64,000 nt of DNA from positions 4,402,001-4,466,000 of the forward strand of contig JASJZC010000006.1 of assembly GCA_037178855.1 (NCBI GenBank), in the 5' to 3' direction. How positions within the stretch are numbered: position 1 is the stretch's first letter; each line of letters starts with the position of its first letter. A model generated the notes under the pieces. It worked only from the letters and a program-made list of their open reading frames with translations. It searched no databases and had not been told where the DNA came from. Shown here one piece after another: positions 56,853-64,000 of this stretch. Both the position numbers and the translations under genes were made by a program. The stretch is from Oscheius sp. JU75. Its lineage: Eukaryota; Nematoda; Chromadorea; Rhabditida; Rhabditidae.

Positions 56853-59369
56853 TTAGATTGGCTCCTCCTCGAGCTTTATCTGCTTCTTGCTAGGCGAGAG
56901 AGGAATCGACTTGTCCTGGGCATTCTTTCTCTTGGCTAAACGGGCAGCTCGTTTCGATTCCTGGAATGTCCGTTTTTAGAGAAAGTTCCCAGGGAAACTG
57001 ACTATGTTTTCCTTGGCTGCATCCGTTTCATTGTCTGGCTTATTGCCGGCGTAGTTCTTGAGGAGAGTTTTGATGACAACGCTGTCCTTTCCAGCGTCTC
57101 TGTCTCCCGGGGAGGTTATAGTCTCTTCCATCTTGCTCTCGGACAAGCTCTCCTCGTTCTTTCTCTTCCTTCCGCGCTCTGAAACGGGGAAAATAAAAGA
57201 AATCAGACATTTCTTACGTAGTGAGGTTTTTTGGCGACCGTCCATGAATCCAGTGCACCGCTTAGAGTTGCAGGAGCATTTGGGCTTAGAGCTTCCTTCG
57301 TGCTCCTCCATCCGGTAGTCGAAAGTCAGCTCCTCGCCTTCCTTGATGTTTCTCAGCGTGAATATAGCGCATCGCTTCTCTACCTGACTTGACTCGTAAC
57401 GTAATCAAAAAGACAAAATACCTTGTATTTAGGGTCTTTGCCCATAGTGACTCCCGTGACAATATCGATAACATGGGGTACACAATTGGGTTCACAGGAA
57501 TGATTGATGAACCGGGCTATATTGCCCTTGTGGCGACAGTCAACTACCAGAGTCGGGCCGAGATCCATCATGTAATGCTGCTCATCATTGTCCTTCTCTT
57601 TTTGGAGCTTTTTTACTCGTCTGGCCTTCTCCCTCAAGTTGATGATCTCCCCCGCATACTCGCCGAGGCACGTTCCCTGAACATTCTCTCCCAATGAATC
57701 GTAAAAAGTTTGTACCTTCAGAATAGACATAGTAGCGTAAACACCCAATCCTTTAGATCCGGCGGGTCCCATCTTCAGGCCTTCGAACATTCGACCTTCA
57801 GTCACTTGACGGTTGTTACAGGGACGAGTATTTCCGCTTTCGTCTGCTATTTGGCAGTCCTCTGGGCATTCTCGAAGGTCGACTTGGATGTTGGTGCAGG
57901 TATCCGCTTTGCACTGGCCCTTCTTGCAGTCACATCGGAATTCGTGAAAGTTCATCAAACGGAAGACGGGGGGAGAGCTCTTATCAAAGTATTCGGATTT
58001 CTGAATCGAAGACGTTGAACAAGAAAATAGGGAAAATGAACCGTAATTTCTGTATATTTGCTGGGAGGAAGTGGAACTCTGCGTGCACCGCAATTCTCGC
58101 TGAGCTTCTTCCAAGCTTTTCTGTAGTCTTCTTTATCATGCAGCGTTTTTCCATAAGCATTATAAGAGGCTGGGGTGAGCGGACAGACGAATTCGTGAGG
58201 GTAACATGCGAATGTTTTGTCCATTCCGGCCCATCGGATCGTAACGAAACCGGGTTTTCCCAAACCTTGTCTGAACGGATCTCTAAAAGTTTAAAATTAT
58301 TCGAAAAAGATTTATGGGACAACCCGTTGGTCTTCCGCGGATACAAGGAGATGTCGACTGTTTCACATGGATAGAATCTGCCTTTGTAGAGGGCTATAGC
58401 AGGCGCTTCATGTCGAACGAATTCTCCGAGGATGCAACCCTCGCACAGACCATCAATGGGATCATGCTTGCCATCCGGTCCAACTCTCGTTTTAAACCGG
58501 TGACATCCGGGGTGGTACATGCGTATGCACTTGGAGCAAGGCACCAACTCTCCTTTCAATTCGTTGTCGCATTCACAGCAGATTGGTAAGCGCTGCCTCT
58601 TATTACCACGCAGTGTAGCAATCAATCTCCGCGGTTTATCACTCAGCTTCACTTTGACATGATGTGGACAGACTATTGTCTCACTCTGAAAAAAAAAATA
58701 TAATGGTAAAAAAGGAAAATCTACCAATGATTTCGGATCTCCGGGAATAAGATTCTTCTTGGTCACGATGACTCCGCCGGGAATACATGGCTTGTGAAAA
58801 GATTGAAGACACTCTGTACAGGTGACGAGGGAAATGTCATCGTCGAAGCTCGTGGTGGAAGTCAATAATCGATGTAATAGACAATAGGAACAATGATGAA
58901 GTGGGCATGAGAGTTTCTGGCAATTCTTGCGAAGTCCAACAAAATCGAAGCCGCCACCATTATATTTCTTAAGTTAAGCAGTGAACAGTAGAGGAAGCAG
59001 CTTACCAGAAGGCAATTCCGATGAAAACGTATGGGACACGGTGATTTTGCGATGGTCAATCCACACGAAAGCAGCTTGTCTTTTTCGCCGTCCTTCTTGC
59101 AAACGAAGCAGGTGGTCTTCGGATTTGTTGGCCAAGCTGCGGGATCGTAGATATCTAAAAGAAGACTTAAAGAAAAACTGAAAGAGTACGAATGTTCAGA
59201 TTTTTGACTACACAAAGTATCTACATCACGCTATACGTAACTCACTCGAAGACTGTACGGGAACTCCGCTGAATCAAAACATAGAAAACATCCAAAAAAA
59301 GGAATAAAACTTACAAGTCACTTTAGAAAGGTCGGTACACCACCCATCTGATGACCGATCCTTAGGCAT
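56853..59369 (-). CDS. NSD/MES-4-type histone H3K36 methyltransferase
   Basis: Start at 59369 (MPKDRSSDGWCTDLSKVTC), six nt after TTTTACAG. Order: PHD-like zinc fingers (CFVCKKDGEKDKLLSCG, LVTCTECLQSFHKPCIPGG, ICCECDNELKGELVPCSKC then CIRMYHPGCH), a PWWP-like segment (GFVTIRWAGMDKTFACYPHE), AWS (CDCKKGQCKADTCTNIQVD), SET (GSKGLGVYATMSILKGTCLG, EYAGEI, ARFINHSCEPNC, EGEELTFDYRME) and post-SET (CSCNSKRCTGFMDGRQ). The tail is Lys/Glu-rich (KRAARLAKRKNA, LSPSKKQIKLEEEPI-stop). SET catalytic NHSCEPNC and FDY are intact. NSD-family members and C. elegans MES-4 share this order. Whether this is MES-4 proper cannot be decided here. Convergent with rab-14. Confidence 0.88.
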
Positions 59370-59608
59370 GTCGATCTGTAAAATGAGCTTAGAATCAGGT
59401 AGAAAAGCGGGAAAGACAGCGACGCAACCACAGAGCGGCTAGATTGGGACTAACGCGCCAAAATGCCACATTCAAAAGCAGCTGTTGCGGTAAACAGCGC
59501 GTCCATACATTGCCGGGTCACGGATAGAGCTAGCAGAGACGCAAAGAGTAATTAGCTTATGTTTGTGATGAAAATGAATAGAATGGAATGGTAACAATGA
59601 ACAGAAAA

Positions 59609-59689
59609 TCATGCCTCGGAAGAACTGCCGTCGTCTGATGTGGTGGAAGAAGATAGTGGGCCAGGATCAATGTCTTCATGGGGTCCCAT
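59609..59689 (-). CDS. Very short ORF after an acceptor-like site (26 aa)
   Basis: MGPHEDIDPGPLSSSTTSDD, then GSSSEA-stop. A TTTACAG lies about 12 nt upstream of the ATG (minus strand), so it could be a last exon of an unseen gene, a micro-ORF, or noise. Acidic Ser/Thr composition. Low support. Confidence 0.25.
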   Translation of the reverse strand: MGPHEDIDPGPLSSSTTSDDGSSSEA

Positions 59690-59961
59690 AATCTTGGAAG
59701 TCTGTAAATTTAATTATATTTACAAGCTTTCAAGTGCAATAGTTGCAAACTGAAACTGCAACAAGATTCTGGTATTTGTCAAGCGAAATTCGCTTAGTCT
59801 GATTCCGAAGAGGTGCGAGCGAAATATGATCTCTTTCAGGCAACGAGGTTATTAATTTATCCGTCATCGTCACAAATCATTCGTTTTGTCTCGAACAGCA
59901 GAACACGTCTCCAGCAGCGTTTATTTCTCCGGCGTTCCTTCTCTAACTGCACTCTCACAAG

Positions 59962-59975
59962 GTTTCCATAGTAAC
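59962..59975 (+). promoter_or_regulatory. RFX/DAF-19 X-box
   Basis: GTTTCCATAGTAAC, a perfect match to the nematode X-box consensus RYYNYYATRRNRAC, 77 bp upstream of the ATG at 60053. In nematodes X-boxes at 60-250 bp upstream drive ciliary genes through DAF-19. Confidence 0.75.
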
Positions 59976-60052
59976 ATGGCTGGCTCAACGACTAAATCAC
60001 CTTAGCTGCATAATTTTGAAACCTTCGACACGCTTATTTTCCTCGTTTAAAG

Positions 60053-61065
60053 ATGAAAGACAACGATTCGGCAGCGGTAAAGGACCAAAAGACAAAGAAG
60101 AGGTTTCAAGTAAGTTGAATTGGCTGCAGAAATTCAATAAGGACATTTTAGGTAACTGCAGCGTCTTTACAAAACTATATCGAAGGGAGTAAATTCGTGA
60201 ATTGGTTAAGAAAAATCTCGGAAAGTGATGAAGATAACGTGAGTCAACCGGTCTGTTGAGTCTTCAAAAAACGTAAAAGTAAAGTCTATTCAGGAACGAT
60301 ATTGACTGGTGGCAGAATTTTTCTTCCTCGTGGGACCAGCCGCTAGAGTCCTTAAACATTTGGTAGCGGATTTTCGTAGTTTTCTTGTTCTTTTTGTCAA
60401 TTTTCTCACCTTTTTTTATGGTTATTCTCAAACATTGCGAATGACGACAAAAAAAGGCTGATAAGCAAAAAATGAAAATCGGTGAAATCCTCTGCCAAGT
60501 GTTAACGGTGATTTTTGTGAGGAAAAATTCTACAGTATGCCGCCAGTCAATATCGCTCATGTACAGGCTCGACGTCGGCGCGCATTTTTCCGGCGCGAGT
60601 TCAAATTCCTTTTCATTTTACGGCCTTCAGTTTTCGAGCCTGTGCTTTCCGTTGTGGTTAGCTTTCTTTCGGGTTGCAATTAAACCAAAAAAAGTAGAAA
60701 GAAATGTCTGCAAACTGTGTGTCATCTCTTACTCGTTTTACGTCATTCTTTGCCTTTAATATGATTCGCTGTTTCAGAATATGTTGCGGATCAAGTTGGA
60801 TCTGAGCACCCTGGAATCCGATGATTCACAATCCCCAGCCAGTAAGTTTTACCAGCCTTGCTTTCAAATAAAAAAAATTAAAAAATTTTTAGTGCGGCCG
60901 CCAGCAAGTCCGAACTACGATCGCTCAGCCAGAAGACTTCGGACCACTCCGCGAACACCAAAGACGCCAAAAACTCCGAAAGGCGACCGCAGCCCCCTCT
61001 TCTTCACTCCGGAGACCTTCTGGCCGAATACAGTATGTTTCACTTTATCTAGATTCTTTCGATAA
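60053..61065 (+). CDS. Small basic protein gene behind an X-box, candidate ciliary gene
   Basis: Exons 60053-60109, about 60156-60238, 60778-60841 and 60893-61065 join in phase: MKDNDSAAVKDQKTKKRFQ, VTAASLQNYIEGSKFVNWLR, NNMLRIKLDLSTLESDDSQS, then RPPASPNYDRSARRLRTTPR, TPKTPKGDRSPLFFTPETFW. The C-terminus is uncertain: the frame ends at 61065, but a donor near 61030 might extend it. About 130 aa, Pro/Thr/Lys-rich repeats (TPRTPKTPKGD) suggesting CDK or MAPK sites. No family recognised. The upstream X-box suggests expression in ciliated neurons. The 539-nt intron (60239-60777) is long for this genome. Confidence 0.55.
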
Positions 61066-62148
61066 GGTGTGAAAATATGTCTAGCGTAATTAATCAAGGT
61101 GATAGAGGGCCAGCATGTACACGTGTTCGTACGGAGCGCTCTTCACTATTGAGACCCGATTTCTTCCATCTTCCGCTGTAAAGTTAAAAGCAGCTTGCAG
61201 TGGTTGGCTCTCTCTTTGCAAAAGTTCTCGACTATACTTCTACTGTAGAATCTCTCGTATTGCTGACGTCTCCTTCCGAATTTCTCCGTTTTTGACTGAG
61301 TCCATTGTGTGCCATTCAATTCGAGCAGCGAATCATCAAAGTTGACGAGATAGAAAATGTCACACTTGGCAAAGACAGTTTTGCTCCTATTGCCAATTAA
61401 CAGGCGCATTGCTCGACCTCTGACAGCGTAAACAGCACCGTGCGGTGGATCGCCTTAAGGCACGCTGTAATAATACCCGATAGCGATGGACGCACGGGAG
61501 AGCTGCGCCATTCCCGTGAAATCCCGATTCGACCGCTGCTCATGTCAGAGTCTGACGCCGGGTATCACTTTTTCTTCTCGTAGCTGCCTTGTTCCTCAGC
61601 TCCCATTATATCTATTTCTCTAATTTCTTCTTCAGACTTGCTTCAGTGCCATCTCTATTTTTTTTGACCTAGTAATCACCCCTTACACATCTCGTAGCCC
61701 CGTCATATTGCTGGATATCGTTCAGAGCTTGCCTTGATCAAAAAGCTAGTTTTGAAGTTCAAGCGATAGTTGACTGTGTGAAAGCAAAAAGCCTTACCCT
61801 TTCTTGCCCACCTTCCACTTCGATATAAAAGTTCACCACTTTCGTACTTTGCTGTCTGTAACCAGCAGCAGTGCATCACAATCAATAATCTGCGAAAGAG
61901 TTAGGCTGATAGTCCGGCGACAATTACCTTTCAAGGCTATGGCCCGCTTCAGCTGTTTCTCAATTCGAAAAAGTGCTGCCCTGCGCACAATCTCCACTTA
62001 CTCTCTCAACGAGTGTTTGAATTTCCTCCGCGTTTTTGATCCCCTGGACAAACTGTGTGCAATGAAAGCAATTTCCCCTTGTTTCTTCTCTCTTCAGGCT
62101 TTCTTTACTCTCTTCTTCCTCCTTCACTTCGACACGAATTTCAGCTCA
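61066..62148. other. Intergenic region with weak coding hints
   Basis: A minus-strand frame at 61409-61146 (MRLLIGNRSKTVFAKCDIFY, then LVNFDDSLLELNG) looks modestly protein-like and may be an exon of a gene I could not assemble. Otherwise nothing is supported. The part near 62100-62148 is pyrimidine-rich and ends in AATTTCAG, the likely outron/trans-splice site of the next gene. Confidence 0.3.
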
Positions 62149-64000
62149 ATGAGTCGGCAGTATGGTTACCATGACTTACCATCATCCCATTTGAACTTTC
62201 CCTTCGGAATGCCGCAAGTTTTCATGCCAACTAGAGACGATCAGTCTTCCAACGGTGGTTATCAGGTGCTGAATGGGTTCCAGCGTCAAGATGACTACTT
62301 CCCGTCATCGTCAAGGGAACACCAGGAGCGTGTCCCATCTGCTGCTCCTCCGGCGCAGTTTAATAGTCCCGCCCACAATTTCACACAGCACCTGAGGGAG
62401 CGCTCTCCTTCAAGTAGTTCTGCCCTTTTGAATCTTCTTCAACGCTATCCATCTGCACGTCAGAGTGTCTACAGTGGTCGAATTTATCCTGCCGAAGAAG
62501 TTCCCGTTGACCGCCAAGTTTTCCGTCCTGCCGATGCTTCTACCGGATATCCCCTTGTAGAAGTGGCTGTCCCAAAACAAACAGCGGCTGAGATACAACG
62601 CCCTTACCCTGGTCCGCCTGACCAACATTTACCAAGTTTTTCTAACGGCTATTCCACTTTTTCCAATCGGAACGGAGGTCCAGACTATTTTTCCAACTAT
62701 TCACAAGGAGAGGGATACGGACAGACCTTCCCGCGTGGCTCCTTCGAGAAAAGTCCAAGGAATTTCGAGCAAGAACTTTATCAATTTCCTCGGAGCAATT
62801 ACAACGACCCTGACGTCGGCTCGCACTTGTCTCAACGTAATAACTGGCCGGCGGCTCTGGACATCGACTCACTGCTCGGAGTTGCGGAGGACACCATGAA
62901 CAAGTCGACTGCGGAATGGAAAAGGAGCTTCGCTCAGGTGCAGGAACGATTTCAACAGTCTCCTGGCCCACCGGACAACTTCTCGCCTGGATTCCCCGGC
63001 AGGCCAATGCTGACCAAGTCGTCTAGTCACAAAGAGATACATGACAGATCACTGCTGGGTCACGCCGTCGAGAGAGCACAAGAAGCGCCGGAATTTCAGC
63101 GCTCTGGATCTTTAAATGGGTTCTGGTCAGCTACAGTGGACAGACGACCTTTCTCCCCTTCTATTCAACGGCTTCCTACTACTCTCACTGCAGCAGAACG
63201 ACTCCAACTTCTTCAGGAGCCCATTGAAAAGTCTCTTTCCTACACACCTGCTCCCGCAGTACCACAACGACTTGGCAGTCGGACAGCTTTGGCTGCGAGA
63301 CGAGAAAAATACCTACAAGAGGCCAATTCGCCTCCCTCAACCCCGAAGGAAGTTGGCGTCTCGCAGCCCTTGTCTCCCAGATCCGTCCCCAACTTCAGTG
63401 ATCTGGACAGTGCCGTTCAAGAACTTCAAAATGGAGTGAGGCAGACCGGATACAGTCTGGGAGCTCGTCATCTCGGTGGATGTGGTCGTTTCCCGACAGA
63501 CTACAACAACTTGAGTCCTCCTCGTTTGGTCAGTCGCAAGTATACTCCCAGTCCTACAGAAACGATCAGCGAGAGCTCATCTGCCTACCAAGTTCCGAAT
63601 GGACTACCGCATCCGAAGCCGAAGCACAACATCAAGGAGCAGATGTATCAGGCTAGTGTTCAGACAAACTTCATGCCGAGGTCTGGCCTTCGGCCAAGTC
63701 CGAATTTCCCTGTACCGTCTACAGGCAGTGTTGCCTCGAGAATCACCGAGTTTGAAAAACGACCCGGGACTCCTACCTTGCACATTGCCAATAACCATCA
63801 GATTCCTTTCGAATCAGGCCCGATGAGTCCAGGCAACGCGGTATTTCGTTCCAAGCCCACTATTCACGTTGATATCGGTCCTTCCTATCATCGGCCGTCG
63901 CAGCAGGCCAACACAGTGTTTAGCTTCGAGACGGTGAGTATTTGTTGTGTGAAATGACCTCTCGAGGCATAATGATCTGATTGAGAGTAGTCATTGTAAC
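62149..64000 (+). CDS. Long disordered protein, first exon(s), truncated by window edge
   Basis: I choose the ATG at 62149 (MSRQYGYHDLPSSHLNFPFG) because AATTTCAG ends four nt upstream, as for a trans-spliced leader. The open frame extends further upstream without such support. Exon 1 is one open frame to 63933 (VFSFET), where GTGAGT starts an intron that leaves the window. The 595 residues seen are rich in Ser, Pro, Gln, Asn and aromatic residues. Motifs include ERVPSAAPPAQFNS, RLGSRTALAARREKYLQEAN, SPPSTPKEVGVSQPLSPRSV, FEKRPGTPTLHI and NAVFRSKPTIHVDIGP. Many SP/TP sites suggest a phosphorylated scaffold. No folded domain seen in this part; domains may follow downstream. Confidence 0.75.

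Noticed and set aside
61804-62148. Upstream extension of the long disordered protein
   Set aside because: A trans-splice-like acceptor four nt before the ATG at 62149 makes the extension a probable outron. It has no signal peptide or domain that would argue for it.

Overview
The window is eukaryotic and almost certainly from a nematode. Coding regions are split by many very short introns, mostly about 30-60 nt with consensus GT...AG ends (for example 38 nt at 3557-3594 and 36 nt at 16155-16190). Many start codons sit 3-20 nt after a pyrimidine-rich YAG, as expected for spliced-leader trans-splicing. Several families are nematode hallmarks: ground-like domains fused to a Hedgehog-type Hint domain, an AIN-like GW182 protein, a receptor guanylate cyclase and a Tc3-like transposon. 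I do not assign a species.

Layout: 1-3801 (-) is the 5' part of a modular polyketide synthase, running off the left edge. 4005-6032 (-) is eIF2A, divergent from a small TFIIS-N/AT-hook nuclear protein (6431-7509). 9008-11145 is a GW182-type miRISC scaffold and 12565-16584 a receptor guanylate cyclase whose catalytic domain looks impaired. 16748-18543 (-) is a BPI/LBP-family lipid-binding protein, followed by a tRNA-Leu(CAA). 20936-24437 (-) is a TAF1B/RRN7-like Pol I factor, divergent from the CHIP ubiquitin ligase (24824-25953). 26169-26888 (-) is a mucin-like, probably GPI-anchored protein. 28139-30876 (-) is a secreted two-MAM-domain protein whose intron carries a 719-bp Tc3-like element with 190-bp inverted repeats.

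31.1-41 kb is an accessory, extracellular-biased block. It holds several tiny highly charged coiled-coil ORFs near GATA/TATA motifs, two Cys/Pro-rich secreted proteins, and a groundhog-like gene that can be read as four ground-like domains plus a Hint domain with an antisense ORF nested in one intron.

41-64 kb is mostly housekeeping: NDUFA7; ribonucleotide reductase small subunit and POLE3, divergent around a consensus E2F site; a small secreted peptide precursor; a secreted CULT (cereblon-like) protein; a full ABCB transporter; rab-14; an NSD/MES-4-type SET methyltransferase; a small gene behind a perfect RFX X-box; and the first exon of a long disordered protein leaving the right edge.

The genes do not form one pathway. 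The clearest functional links are the S-phase pair (RNR small subunit and POLE3) and the matrix/secreted block (mucin, MAM, Cys/Pro-rich, groundhog). Exon models come from reading splice motifs and phase by eye and should be treated as drafts.
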